From positions 10,994,963 to 11,058,962 of the forward strand of contig NC_037643.1 of NCBI RefSeq assembly GCF_003254395.2: 64,000 nucleotides of DNA, read 5' to 3'. A program made the position numbers and the translations under genes. Below the pieces are notes generated by a model. That model was given only the letters and a program-made list of their open reading frames with translations, searched no databases and was not told the DNA's origin. Source of the DNA: Apis mellifera. Taxonomy: Eukaryota; Arthropoda; Insecta; Hymenoptera; Apidae. The first letter of the stretch is position 1. Every line of letters begins with the position of its first letter. Shown here one piece after another: positions 32,572 to 45,230 of the stretch.

Positions 32572-33564
32572 AAGGAGGCGGTCGTTAACGACCCCGCGGC
32601 CGTATGAGGTAGACGAAGCGGCTCGGTCTATAAATTTATTGCCGCTCCGCCATTTTTGTCAGCATCATTTATACGAGTCGTAACGAGATTCGCCTTTTTA
32701 ACTCGTTAAAGCCCGGCGGTGCGGCGACAATTCTATTGCAAAACGAGCCACTCTCGTGCCAGGACTACGATCGCGAGACGAGACCGACCATGCGACTCCA
32801 CTCCTCGTTCCTCCACGTCCATAGCCGCCGCGGACACGTCCGATTCCGAAACCGTTTCGATCCTCGTTCCAAATAAAATCGTATAAGCCGCGCTACCGAT
32901 CGAACCGTGCGGCCAATTTGTTCTCCTTCCCCTCTCCTCTCCTCTCCTCTTCTCTCCTCTCCTCTCGTCACGTTCAAATAGACGAAGCAAAGAGTCGTCG
33001 ATCGACGCCCTGTTCTTTGGACGATTCTGCTCACTTTTGCTCACCCGATCGTAAGCTTAATTCCATTGGTAAATAGCTAAGCCTCTCGTTTTACTGCGCC
33101 TCCGACACTGATGTTGCGCAGATTAATTTTAAGACTGAAGTTTAAAGTCGAAGTGAATGGGATAGTGTTGGAAGAAAATTATTTTCTAAAAGTACTCTTG
33201 TATACACATTTTTCTTTTTCTTCTTCTGTCTCTTCTGTATTTAAAGCAAAGAAGCGGAATAAATGAAAAGAGATTATGATTTAATGATTTAATCATCGCG
33301 TGAAAGCGTGATGACAGAATAATTACTTTCATACACGTCCTTTTCGATTACAACTTAATGCTATTAACGCGATAAGAATCCTTTTTATAAGCGATAAATC
33401 AATCGTATAATGCCGGCAGCCAACGACGTAAAGCCATATCGCCATCTCGGGAGCCTTGGCTCTGGGTGGTTAGCGCATCGTAAATTAATTCGTGTCAATT
33501 AAAAGACCGTTAATGGTTCAACTTCTATTCACCCGTTGACCGACGCTGAAAGAATTCTTTCTAG
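32572..33564. other. Non-coding GC pocket and AT-rich DNA
   Basis: 32572-32760 is mixed, followed by the CCTCT repeat. 33060-33400 is AT-rich. 33410-33540 is a small pocket with AAAGCCATATCGCCATCTC (two GCCAT words 9 bases apart, the Pho/YY1 core). Confidence 0.45.
32929..32967. repeat. (CCTCT)n pentanucleotide repeat
   Basis: About seven CCTCT units with one TTCT variant. The minus strand reads as GAGAGG and yields spurious Arg/Gly/Glu frames. Confidence 0.93.
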
Positions 33565-33680
33565 AAATCAATTTCTCTCGGAAGAGAGAATTCTTGCTTC
33601 GGTCTTATCTCCGTTTCATGCGGTTTTATCCACGTATCGAATATTTATTGATATTATGCATAAGAATAACGCGATGACAC
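33565..33680 (+). other. Candidate internal exon, 116 bp (unverified)
   Basis: The acceptor GAATTCTTTCTAG (AG at 33563-33564) is followed by an open frame that ends at a strong donor, ACAC|GTAAGTATC, at 33681. The encoded stretch reads NQFLSEERILASVLSP and then FHAVLSTYRIFIDIMHKNN, mixed hydrophobic and charged with no repeats. The frame is also open upstream, to an in-frame TAA near 33500. It starts in phase 2 and ends in phase 1. No homologue is recognised. The surrounding sequence beyond 33690 becomes AT-rich and non-coding. Confidence 0.18.
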
Positions 33681-34930
33681 GTAAGTATCGTAATCGACAC
33701 GTAGATTTTATAATTATTGAAATATTTCTGCCATTCGTAATATCTTTTTTTTTCTTGTTTTGAGCTACGTATAGATTACTTTTATTACATTTATCGTCGT
33801 AAATCGTGACATCGTCATAAATCTCTTTTAATAGTTTTGATTGAACGAGAGTTTATCCAATGATATTTAAATTTTCTTCCGATAATGAGGATAATGTAAT
33901 TAATTTAGGGATTCTTCGATTGTTCTATCTTTTTTCGACGATAATCTTCAAATCTTTTGGCTATTTATTTTATTATTTTTCTATTTTCTTTCGAGTAAAA
34001 TACAGTTTCGTCTCCTTTCAGCGTTCTTTCAATTTTATACTGTTATTTTTAGCGGTTAAATCAAGCGGTTAGATTTCCAATTTTTTTTTTTTCTTCCTAA
34101 TTCTTCGGCAATGTTTTCGTGTTTGTCACTTTGTTAATTCTATTTTTAACTGGATTTATGTTGTTTTTAATTAAACAAATCTTTATTTTTTTGAATTTCA
34201 ATATATTTGAATGGTAATGTGAAATGTTGTGCTGCACGAATGCGTTAAACGTCATTCAGTTTTTGTAAAAGCAGGCGGAGAAAGTAAATAAATACATTCA
34301 AAAAATAAAGGTTCTGTATTCTGTACTATCGTTTTTCATCAGCAAATTCTTTGTACTCTCGTTCGAATAAAATTAACACAGCAGAAAAACGTGACACGGT
34401 CAAAAGTGTAAAATGAAACAAAATGGGCAGTGTGTAAAAAAAGAAAAATTACCACTTCAAAGAATACAAAAGGATATTTTGTGCTTTGTACGTGCGCGAA
34501 ACATATCCTACCCGTAGGTATTTTTTACACTTCCAAATATCTCTTTTATACCTATAAAAAAAATAAAAAAATAAAAAAATAAGAATCATAGAAAATATGA
34601 AAAATATTAGAAAAAACTCCTTCTCCTCAAAAATATCAAAATAACGACAAGTAACATTTGTATTCGTATGGAAGATCAAATAAATAAAACAAGATATACA
34701 AAAACCAATAAGAAACGTCGAAAAATACTAGACCAAATTAAATATCACTTAACCAAAAAAAAAAGAAAAAAAAAGAGAAGAAAAATTTAAATCAAACAAT
34801 CCTTCCAAATTCATTTCTATTCTGGAAAATTTTAATTTTTACTCGCGCTTGAGATTGCTCAAAATGCCAAAGAATTCAAACCAAACTCAATTATAACAAA
34901 TACATCTCTCTATATACTCTACCTTCGAAA
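33681..34930. other. Non-coding AT-rich DNA
   Basis: T-rich, then A-rich, with runs at 34079-34092 and A-rich stretches at 34558-34580 and 34755-34790. Nothing else visible. Confidence 0.6.
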
Positions 34931-37675
34931 CTTGAAGCTAAAACACGATCGTAGTAACACTCGTTTCTCCTCGTTGGCGAAAATTTCGAATCCTCGTGGA
35001 GACCAGCCAAACTTCCTCCAAGGTCGTCCTCGTCGTCGTGGCACCGCCGCTGCCGCCGCGAAACCGAAGCAAAGACAAGTAGACATTCCTGCCGCGTTAC
35101 ATCGCGACGTAATATACAGTCAGTCGGCTTTCCTCAACGACAAAGGCTCACTGGGACGACTGACAAAGGCGCACACGGTAGGCCGGCATATTAGGACGGT
35201 ATGCGGTGTCCGCTCTCCGCTCCGCTCGTATATAATAATGCGGGGACCGGATCCGAGCCGGGGCCCCTCCCCCTTCGGTCCTTGCGTCACCGGATGTCAT
35301 CACTGGGACCCGGCGCTGATTTACATCGCGCGGGGCCCCCGTAGGAATCCTCCTCCCCCTCCTCCCCCTCCTCCTCCTTGCCAGCAACCGCCGATCCTTC
35401 GCGCATAAAATATGCTCCCGTCATATCGTTATGCCCCGACACGACGACATAACTGCGGGGGACCGACAAAGGCCGCCTCCATCCTTCGCCCTTAGCGTAT
35501 CGTCCCTAGTGTTCGGCGGGAAATTTGAATTTGACGAGATTTCGAATATCGTTATCGTTATCGAAAGTGTTTCAGAAAGAAATTTAACGGTAACGATAGA
35601 TGGAACATGTTTTATATATATAGAAGATTCTTGACTCTTGATCTAGTTTTGTATAAGAAGAATTTTCATCTTTCTCTATATAGTATATATACGAGGTTTT
35701 CGATTTCTCTATTAGAGACTGATATGAGGATTCGAAGTTATCCTCTGATCCTCTCGTCATTCGAAAAGTCGTACGGAAAGAGAGGAAGGGAAAAGAAAAA
35801 AAGAAAGAAAGAAAGGGAAATAATCAACGTTGATCGACGCACGGTCGAAGCAATTGGTAAAACTCGTCGCGATCCCGTGGTACGATGGTCGGGATGCAGA
35901 AACGTTCGCCTTCGGTACTCGCGTTCTGGTTGTCCCGATGGAGAGGTGTCCTGGTCGGATTGAAAGTGCACGCGGACAGAGATAAATCGTTTCATCGATG
36001 GATATCAAAGGACCGGGATACCGGATCCAACCCCGGCCCTCGCTCTCTCTCTCTCTCTCCCTCTATCTCTATCTCTCTCTCTTCCTCCGCTCTCTCGACA
36101 TACCGTGGCCGTACAGAGAGCCATTTGTGCGTTAAATCGAAACGCTCTGTGGAATAACGCACGGATCCCGCTCGCGACAAAGGATATTACGCTTGTTGTT
36201 GCCAGAGTGTTCCTCGTTCGTGGTGGTGCACGGTGTCGCGGACTGGCTGGCAACCTTTTTCTTGTGTCTCGCGTGGATCTGCCCCGCTCTGATCGGATTT
36301 GGAAATGTTTACCGGACGTTGCCGGCGATCGGTTACAGTTTTGTTCAGAACGATTCGGAAGGTTTTTTCTTTTTTTTCTTTTTTTCCAAACCAAGCGAAA
36401 GAAAAAACTTCCGGATTCCGTAGTGCGAACATGGAATAATTATGCGTGTGAATTAGAGAATACATGGCGAATGATAATTCGAGAAATATCTTATATTTAC
36501 GAATTAATTCATAAATATGGTCCACGATGATGACGAATTATCAGGAGTTAGTTTTCTCCAAGATCGATCATCCCGTTTGAAAGGAAAAAAAATTGTTTCC
36601 TCGAGCAAACAATATGGCGAAGAGGAGGAGGGTTGGGTAAGATACAGTGTAGGTGTTTACGCTGCATCGAGTGGCCGACCTTCGTGGCGTGACGTCGCCA
36701 CGGCATGGCCGTTTTTGCGGGGTCGGGTCCGAGCTCGCCATAATACGATTATAATATGACAACGCGCTTTTAATTCCCGGCGTGCCTCTCCTCGTGCGCG
36801 CAGCCCTATTCATACAGGCCGCGATACGTTTATAGCCCGGTCCGCTCGCCGGCCAGGCCACGTCGCTCGCCGCTGCCACTAACAGGTGTCTCCGATATGG
36901 CATGTTGTCCCTCGTGCCAACCCCAGCACCCCGCGTCGCGAAACGCCATAACGAGCGTTGACACCGGCGTACCCACTTTCGCGTATCCCCTTTGCTCGTT
37001 GCCTCCAGTAACAATCGACTCCCCTTCGATTCTGCGATCCATCCAAGTGTTCCATTTTTTCGGGAATAATTTGAGAAAGTGGATATCCGAGAAGGAACGA
37101 CGATAGAAAGTTTCGAGTAGTGAAACTAGAGTTGAGAATATTTCGAGATCTAATATATTAAAAGATTTTTTTTGGTTTCTGTTAATGGATTGATTCGATT
37201 GATAATATACAACCGTCGATTACAGCTGCCAAATCTGTCGATTCGTGTAACGATACTTGAAATATCGTCGAGTTACTGATCTCAACGCAATCTTATTAAA
37301 CTTGAATGGTTTATTTTAGAGTGCATCGTCTAACACGATGGAAGTAAACTAATCTTCCTTCCAACTTCTAGATATTTACAATTAATTATTCACATTCGAC
37401 GCACTCTCGATCCAAAAGAAGCGTGGTAAATGGAAACACCGAGAGTTTTCTCAGAGAAAAAAACTCGAAACTCTTGTCCCCTGCAATTCATCGTCCCAAA
37501 ACTATTCGTCGATTTCCCCTTTACACTTTCGTACGACTCGCGCTGTTCTTTTGCAAAGAGAGAGGAGAACCCCCGAAAGGGTTTGAAGCGTTCTCGTATT
37601 CATTGTCGGGCCGGATCGTGAATAACAGAGGCCGACTCGGCCGGATTCCGTGGTCGAGAAATATCTGGATCCGGG
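34931..37675. other. Non-coding GC islands with GGA/CTC and CT tracts
   Basis: The island 34930-35530 includes a CCTCCCCCT tract at 35348-35379, which yields a poly-Pro frame. 35740-36330 carries an AAAG tract and the CT microsatellite. 36640-36990 is CpG-rich and non-repetitive. 37400-37640 leads into the promoter candidate. Confidence 0.5.
36043..36085. repeat. (CT)n microsatellite with CTAT interruptions
   Basis: CT dinucleotides interrupted by CCCTCTAT and CTAT units, in a GC-rich pocket after CCCCGGCCCTCG. Confidence 0.94.
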
Positions 37676-37712
37676 TATAAAGGACAGGTGGCAAGCCCGT
37701 GGAAGACAGTCC
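37676..37712 (+). promoter_or_regulatory. Candidate TATA/Initiator core promoter
   Basis: TATAAAGG at 37676-37683 is followed at the expected distance by ACAGTCC, whose A at 37708 lies 32 bases from the first T and fits the insect Initiator (TCAGTY) at most positions. Both are inside a GC-rich pocket (37540-38340). The sequence immediately downstream contains CTCAGAG repeats and only very short frames: an ATG in GGACGGATGAC stops after ten codons and one in GAGGATGGATT after three. If it is used, it would start a transcript with a long 5' leader or a non-coding RNA. Chance TATA-Inr pairs occur, so this is a hypothesis. Confidence 0.3.
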
Positions 37713-39139
37713 GCGCGCAGCTCTCAGAGCTCTCAGAGAGGAGGAGAGGGGCGCATATCGGGGTGGACGGATGACAGACTCGGGGAGGAGGGCCCCCGGA
37801 TAATAGATAATGAGGCTGAGCGAGGTGGAGCGGAGGGAAGGGGTTAGAGAGACCGGGACGAGAAAACCGGGGAACACGATCGCGAGGATGGATTCCTAAC
37901 CTGAAGGAGAGCAGCAGCATCAGCGGATGGAATCAGCCGGGGCCTAGACGTCCTGGTTGAGTGCAAAGTGTAACAAATCCAGCTTTCACCCGGGCCAGAC
38001 AGGGAGACAATTTATGTGACGCATGTTCCGTTTCGTTTCGAAGGTCGATCCCCGATGCTGCGACAACGAGAAGTCACTCTGGCTGTCTGCCTCTGCGAGC
38101 CTATTCCCCGGCTTCCACGCTTGATTCCACGCCACGGTGAAATCCCACGCGGTAAACTGTGATGGGTGTCCTGTGCCTCCTGCCGCATCCTTGCCCTCCT
38201 CTCCTCCTCCTCCTCCTCCCCTATCGGCCACACACCGATGCTCGGCCTCAGAGCTGTACCTCGGATCATCCGACGATCCAAGGATCGTTAGCGGTCTGCC
38301 AATTTTTCCGCGCCCCGAATTATCCAATTGGTTCGAGTATATAATTGAATGGATCTCTGGATGATGTTCTCAATCGTTTCTCCGAGGATAATCGAGATCG
38401 TTGAAATTCGCATTTTGACGAAAATTTTGCTTCGATAAAATAAAGTATATTTTATCGTTGGTATTAAAAAATTCATCTCCCGTATTTTTTATTAAACCAG
38501 CCTATTATCGAGAATAGGACAAACGTAAGATAAATCGGATAAGATCTCTTATACATATTCGAATTAAACGTTGGAAAAATAAGTGGACCACATAAGTGGG
38601 CGAATATAAAGTCAGCGGGGCACTAATTCAATCCGTAGAAAGCCGGCCCAAGCCGCGTCAAAGCGGTGGATTGTGCGTAGGAACCGGCCGTTTGTCAACA
38701 GGATGCAGCAGCCCTGGAACAGGTTTTCAACGGTAATGGCGCCTGCGCCCTGTTAATTGGTATTTATTATAATTGGTGCTCATACTTGGTCACGGCGCGA
38801 GATAAGCGGCGACCAAGGGGATAGACGGCGACCGTCGCATTTTCGGGAACAGGCCGATGATAATTCCATAACGAGTCGGAGGGGATCCACCCATTAACAT
38901 GGGTAAATGCGTGGCCCGTAAAAGTGACGCTGGCTCGTGGGAACCCTTAAGAACGAGATCTCGCAAGGATCTTTCACGCCCAGGTAGGTGCCAACCCTTT
39001 GGGGGTGGGCCTTTTGGAAGCCGAAACGCGTCCTGGATGGGCGTGATTTGACGTCTCGATGCGAGCTGCTATAATTCACCGGGCTGGCCCACGTGGAAGC
39101 TGGCCGGATGTGGGGCTTAAATGGCTGAACTGACCACCA
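37713..39139. other. Non-coding GC pockets downstream of promoter candidate
   Basis: GA-rich leader-like sequence to 37860, mixed DNA with a (CTC)n tract at 38194-38220, and AT-rich DNA from 38340 to 38570. 38580-39130 is non-repetitive, with TTAATTGGTATTTATTATAA (homeodomain-type words), CAGGTAGG (Zelda/TAGteam-like) and CCCACGTGG. This is one of the better enhancer-like pockets in the window. Confidence 0.4.
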
Positions 39140-39156
39140 CTTCTCTCTTCTTTCAG
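39140..39156 (+). other. Strong 3' splice-site-like sequence
   Basis: TTCTCTCTTCTTTCAG ends at 39156 and is preceded by CTGAACTGACC, which fits a branch point. The downstream sequence is open for about 31 codons in one frame and then stops, with no good donor. It could be a terminal or non-coding exon boundary, or chance. Confidence 0.2.
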
Positions 39157-41370
39157 ACTGTTATCTCTCTCGTTCGGAGAGGAGAGGGTTGTAAAGAATT
39201 TTTTATCGTTTTGGAAAGTGAAACGTGGAACGTGGAATGTGGTTTTTTTTCTTAAGGAAACTCTGTTGAGTTACAAATGTAAGCGAAATATAAAAACGCA
39301 TCTCGAGGAATATTTTGTACATAGAGATATAAGAAGACGATAGAGTAGAACGATACATATATAGCGCAATAAACAATAAAATATCGTGTATTCATTTCGT
39401 ATCAAAAAAAAAAAAAAAAGAAACTTATGAAACACCTAATAAAAAAAGTTTTAACTTTAATAATTCTAAAGCGTCTCGATTTCAAATCCATTCAACCAAA
39501 ACAAACGTTTATTAAAATGAACGAAATCTCGTTCAAGATACGAAATACGCGATATAAAACGGTTCACCGATCTTGGCTGAAACCGACCGTTACCACGAGA
39601 CGTGCAACGATTCATCCAAAGGATCGTCGAACGATATTTAATCGTACCGTTATTGCTCCACGACCGCGAGCCATTAACGAGCAAATCCTCTCCGTTGATC
39701 TATCTTCCTCTACCTTGCATCACGATTCCTTTCGAAAGAGAAAGAAACCCTATACCATACACTTATGAATATTTAACGAATGGATTAGAAGGAAAAGAGA
39801 ATATAGTATAAGAGAGAAATGGAAACAAAAAAAGAGAGGCAGACACGCGAAGAAGGAAGGCCGTTCCAAATATTACGTATCTCTTTATCGCGGGAGTGCA
39901 TTAGCCAGGATTGATCCAACTAAGGCGTTAGTTTATGAGCGATGCACACCTGTGCCAGCGGTATGTAACAAGTATGAAGAAAAGCAACGGTATCGTAGCG
40001 GAAGGTGTTCATAATCGTGACGTCGCGAATGTTCATAATGCCATACACGGGGCCAAGAGGAAACTTGAATGGGAGCTAATTCCTGAAGCTGTTATGGTCC
40101 AAGTGTTCTTTATGGCGAGTTCTGTATGGAATGGAACTGTTTTCTCGGGATCGGAGAAGCCCGGTTGCCGGGTTCATGAGGTAAAACTGGTAGAACTTGG
40201 CGGTTTCGATGAATGAAGAAGAGACCTGGCTGGAAAATCGTTCCGCAAAAAAGATATCGGCGGATAGCCGATCGGCCTTCTTCCTTATCGTTGGTTTCTT
40301 GGGATCTGGTGATGGTGAACTGGCAGGTGCGCCGGACGGGATGGCTTTTTCCGCCGGTGCTGATTTCATGGTGACAATTTAATAGATAGCGATAGATACC
40401 GTTGCGTGGCGGTACTTGTAAGGAATCGTATCGGTTTTTGAGCCTCGATCACACTTTTGTACGGTATTTAATCATTACACCATCTTTCTTCGACAGCGTT
40501 CGTAAGTAATTTCACGCGTGTAAAAAAATAATATATATATATATAAGAATTTCTGTTCTTTCTATTGATAAATATATTTATTTTATTTTTATTGGAAATA
40601 TTCCTGATTAATTTGAAATTTATCGATTAAAAATGTTAATACATCGAATATGTTGTACGGTTTTATAAGTAGTTTATGTAATTTCATTTTATATCGAATT
40701 AATAGGAATATCCCTGATATGAATATTAATAGACATTTGCATAACGTTCTAAAATTACAAGTATCGTTCTATTAAAATATTTTGTTATTTTGTAAGATAT
40801 TTGAATTATAAAATACATTGAAATTATAGAAATATTTTTTTTTTTTTCTTACACGTAAACTGATTCTAAATGTCAAATGGAAATTGTGTTAGTCGAATAA
40901 CGGTTATGATGATGGTTATTAAAATTTTAAATTAGTTATGATTAGATACTTCTACATTTAATTCGTTTATTTTGTCCAATTTAAAACAAAGATTTGCATA
41001 TTACATATAATCCTTTAAATCATATTGAATCGAATTAATTTCATCTACGTTTCAATCGTCTACGTTTCTATTTTACCTCGCGCATCATTTTATCTAACAT
41101 TCCATCTGTAATTTGAAATCTACAAAATCTAAAATTTTAATAGCGTATATATATTTTCTCGATGCAAACGAGTATATCTTAACAACATACCACCACTTCC
41201 TTCCATCCATTAAAATGGAAATATGATCCTATGCAAAATTGAAACGGTCAAGGAATCAATTCCTTTTCTAAATATACATTTTCTGTTGCGCAAAAATCCA
41301 ATCTACAATATTTATACGAGATCAAAATCAAAGAGAAATAATAAGTTACTTCCTGCTTCGTCGTTTTCGT
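39157..41370. other. Non-coding AT-rich DNA with pocket 39840-40420
   Basis: A-run at 39404-39419, (TA)n at 40529-40546, T-run at 40835-40849. The only mixed-composition pocket holds the candidate first exon on the minus strand. Confidence 0.5.
40250..40369 (-). other. Candidate first coding exon (unverified)
   Basis: On the minus strand an ATG in a good animal initiation context (TTGTCACCATGAAA) opens a frame whose first residues are MKSAPAEKAIPSGAPASS. A Pro/Lys-rich stretch (PKKPTIRKKADRLSADIFF) follows. The frame continues to a TAG at about 40076. The only donor-like word is a weak CAG|GTCTCT near plus 40227. No family is recognised. A plus-strand frame (40197-40382) shares the region. 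Confidence 0.14.
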
Positions 41371-43450
41371 TTTCGGTCCAAACGATACGTTTCCTCCCGA
41401 TGTCCCAGCGCCTTTCATTTCGCCCGGTCGTTAACGATTTCCAGTAGCAGGTGAATTACGATCCGTGAACGAAATCTACGACGACGACGACAAAGACGAC
41501 GTAGACGAGTCTCGGGCCACGACATGCAGCCCTCCAATCAAGAGGAAACGTCGCGTCGTGGAGACGAAAAAGGCGGATACGGGAGAGGAGAAAGTAAAAG
41601 GCGGGAATTGGCCAAGTTGGGGAGGAAGAGAGAGAGGAAGCGCGTCCGTTGTTGAACCAAGCCTTTCTGAAAAAGATCTGGTCCATGTATAAATTAGCAT
41701 GCTTACGGTCGTCGTCATTTCACGGGGATGATCATAAATAATCTTTGGATTATTTGAGAGGAAGAAAGCCGACTCTATTCCACGGCTGTTCTTCCGCCAC
41801 GAATTCTTAATGCTGCGGACACAATGCATATTTCGAGGGAAGTTTCAGAAGTAAAATTGTCCACCGTTGGAAAAGGTTGGCTATTTCTGAAATGACAAAA
41901 TAGCGGGTGAATAGGTACGTCAAAAAGTGGTGGCAGCCAGCTACAACTAATTTGCCCGACAATGCCCGGCGCTGAATTTGAATATCGTTTACCCGGAATT
42001 ACGCCTCTCCCCACGCGAGTCTCCAACCTTCTGAAACTTCTCTACCTCTTGGAGGGAAGCGTGTCTTTGTATGGTAAAATCGGTGCATATATTTCGCCAA
42101 GGTGACGGAGTTTTAGAGGGAAATACCACGCTTCCTTTATTCTTTTGCGCGTGATAATGGATGCGAGAGTGGTGAATTGTTGAACGCTGAAAACGAAAGA
42201 AAGAAAGAATTTTTCTATAGGGCAATAAAGGGAGGAGAGGAGGTAGCTCGTCGCTTGTGCTCTGTCTCTAATTATTTACCGCTTCTGTTAAGTATGGAAA
42301 AAGATGGAACTAAATACCACGATTAGAAATGCGCGATGTAAATCTTTTCCCTCCTTACTCGATCGAGAGAAACGATAACAATTCCACAACAATTTTCGAA
42401 TTTTTCTATATCTTTGATACGTTACGTACGTCCACTTTACTCGCGTAATTTCGCGTTTGAATTTTTCATAAACGGAAACAGATATACCTGTTTATTTAAT
42501 CTGTTAAATCTTGATCGAAGATTAAGAGATAGAAGATGTAATTAAAAATTTACTACATCTTTAGGAACAAGTAATCACTACAGTGTGAAACATCGTTTAC
42601 TGTACTTTCGAAATCAACTAAATATATTGAATATATTAAATATATTATCGCTACTTTTTATTCCTATCCTTAAAAGATTCTGAGATACCAAAAAGACCCT
42701 CTTCACATCAACGAGTAAACTCTCAAAGAATTCCATCGCTCTCGATCGTTCCAAATACGCCGCAAATACGTAAAACACTCGGCCTCTTCGTTGGCGAGCG
42801 ATCGCCTTCCACAAATCCGCTAACGAAATAAAAAGGCATCTGCGTGCGCGTAGCTGCGTGGGTGTGTGGATCTTTGCGGCGTTGGAGGGCAGAGGAAAAT
42901 AGGAATGGCCGGGCACAGGTGGAACGAGCCCTTGGCCTCCACGGGGCCCTCCCTGAAAGGCTAATGAAAATATAAGTTGCGCGCGATAGATTTGAAATAA
43001 AGGGCGATGGCGGGGCTTTGAGGCGGGAGGATCTCCGCCTTGAATTAAGTATTAACTAATATCAGAGGCCGAGCGGCCGAGGCATTCAGGCCAAGTTTTC
43101 GGTCTGGTTCATTGAAAGAGGCCGAGGCTTCGAGACGGAGGATGGAGCGAGATGGAGGGAGGGGAGCGGACGTCAGGGAGCGGTTTCAGGTTGAAAGAGC
43201 CGCTGAATGAGGGATGTTGTCGAGGCACGGGTGGAGGGAGGCTGGTCCAGCCCGAGAGCTTGCAGTCAAGCCTCCGTTATCTTCGCGAATTAATCGATTT
43301 TGGAGGGGGGGAGAGAGAGGTTGTTTTTTCGACCGGGATCGGGCTGATTAGAAGTAAATGGGACGAAGGATTGTCTCTCCTTTTACTTCTCTCCCTCTTC
43401 TTATTCGCCTTTTGAAACACGCTACGTAGATGGATTTATTATCGGAGATG
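41371..43450. other. Non-coding mixed pockets
   Basis: 41371-41700 is mixed with ACGACGACGACAAAGACGAC. 41700-42260 is mixed. 42260-42680 is AT-rich. 42700-43440 is GC- and GA-rich (GGAGGGAGGGG near 43155, GGAGGGGGGGAGAGAGAGG at 43301-43319). No frame is recognisable. Confidence 0.5.
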
Positions 43451-45230
43451 CTAAAGATGAAAAATATCCTTGATTTGATCTTGGATGAAGGGCGGTAACG
43501 ATTAGCTGGCTGGAAAATTTAATCGATTAAGTTTCGCGTTGGATCGTTGGTCCCAAGTTTGTTAAAATTCAAATATGACGGCCAAATGAAAATTCTTGTC
43601 GATTCTCCCCCGCGTAAGCGCGCGCAATTCATTCAAGGGTGGCACACTCGTGAGCTATGCACGTATAACCGTCCAAGCCACGTCTTGCCCGCGCTATAAA
43701 CTAATACCGAAGTTAAATGAATTCGAAATGATCGATAAACTTTATCATTGATCAATTAAACTTTGTACCGTGTGAGTGACGTGCGCTGAGACAGACGGGA
43801 GAGGGTGGATACGGAAGGGGCGGTTTATTTAATGAACGCTAAATGCGGTGCCAGAGATGTCGACGACAAGGGCGATGAGGAGTGTGCCCCGGCCTCTTCG
43901 CTCGCCTTCTTTTTTTTTTCTCCCCCTCTTCCTCCTCCCCGCCCCCTCCCATCTCTCTTCTATGAGCCAAGTTTAAATTACAATTTTTTTCGAACGCTGG
44001 TCGAATAATTTTCCCTTAATTTTTTTTTTTTTTTTTTTCTTTATCCAATGGTAATCCCCTCGATGGCGATGTATTCGAGAATATTTTCGTTTTGTTTTTA
44101 ATTCGAAAGTTTCTCACGGTAAAAGAACACTTTATTTTAATTATTCATTTCATAAATAATTTCGATCAAATGTTAATCTCAAACTCATAACTTTGAAGTT
44201 AAGTAGAGTTTTTTCTTAACACACGAACCTTTCCGCTTAACAACATTCATAATTCATGAACGTATCAAGGGAAACATTTCATGCAATAAAAAGTTCATTA
44301 TTTTAAGTGATTACCTTTGAATGCAGTAATATAAAGTAAATGCGTGTTTCTTGTACATACACACACACATACATATATATATATATACAGTTTGAAATAC
44401 AAATGAGAAATAGGATTACGTGCCGTATGTGCATCAATTTTTGTTATTTTTAATTTTTAATTAGTTCCTGCAATGTATCTATTATGTCCCCCATACTATC
44501 CTGATATTTACGTTTTCTAAAGAAGAAAAAAAAAAAAAGAAAAAAAATACCTCTGAATTGACAAAATAGAAATAGAATTTCATAGAAATTGCAAATCTAT
44601 CTTTTAACCTCGTCTGAAGAAAAAATTACATTTCTTCTGAATCATCGATTTTTATCTACTATTATATTTCCACAATATCTATACAATTTTTATTTCTTTT
44701 TTTCTTTCTTTTTCTTCATCGAACCCTTTCCATAAAAAGTATACAATACGAATGAAAAGGGATCACGCGCTCATACTTAAAGTTACCATCATACAAGTCT
44801 ATAAAATGCTCGAACACGGCTACTGTATGGAAATAGAGGCTGTTGACAGCCGGTACACGCCCGGTACACGACATATACGGAGCAAATTCGCTGTTTACCC
44901 AGTCGACCAGGGTAAGGGCTGTGAGGGTCGGGGCTCGAATGAAGATGTAGCTTCGCATTAGACCCGATATGTGTTCGGTTCGCGTGAGCCTCGACGATAT
45001 TCCGTGTCCGATGCGTCGCGGTACCGCTTAATACTCGCTAATAATTCCTGCCAGCGTCTGCTCTTCTAATTACACGTGGATTCGCCGACGTGTGCTCGGT
45101 ACATATTGGTTATCGAATCTTGAGTAAACACGTTGCGGCTCCCCTATCGATCGATCCTTGATAAACGAATTAATATAATATGATATCAAAATAAATATAT
45201 TTTTGTAATTATTTAATTTCTTTCTTATTT
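43451..45230. other. Non-coding mixed then AT-rich DNA
   Basis: 43480-43970 is mixed with a pyrimidine-rich tract (43908-43960). A T-run is at 44020-44038, (CA)/(TA) words at 44361-44389, an A-run at 44527-44548 and a T-rich stretch at 44690-44718. A mixed pocket at 44740-45130 has tandem CCGGTACACG words (44850-44870). Confidence 0.5.

Noticed and set aside
33468..33477. GGTTAGCGCA, like a tRNA D-loop
   Set aside because: No T-arm GGTTCRANYCC at the right distance and no acceptor stem.
34932..35408. 158-codon frame with poly-Pro and poly-Ala
   Set aside because: Driven by CTC/CCT and GCC repeats in a GC island; unrecognised and without splice or promoter support.
40076..40216. Continuation of the minus-strand frame below 40250 as coding
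   Set aside because: Only a weak donor and a stop at 40076; a plus-strand frame overlaps it, so only the first part is noted as a candidate.
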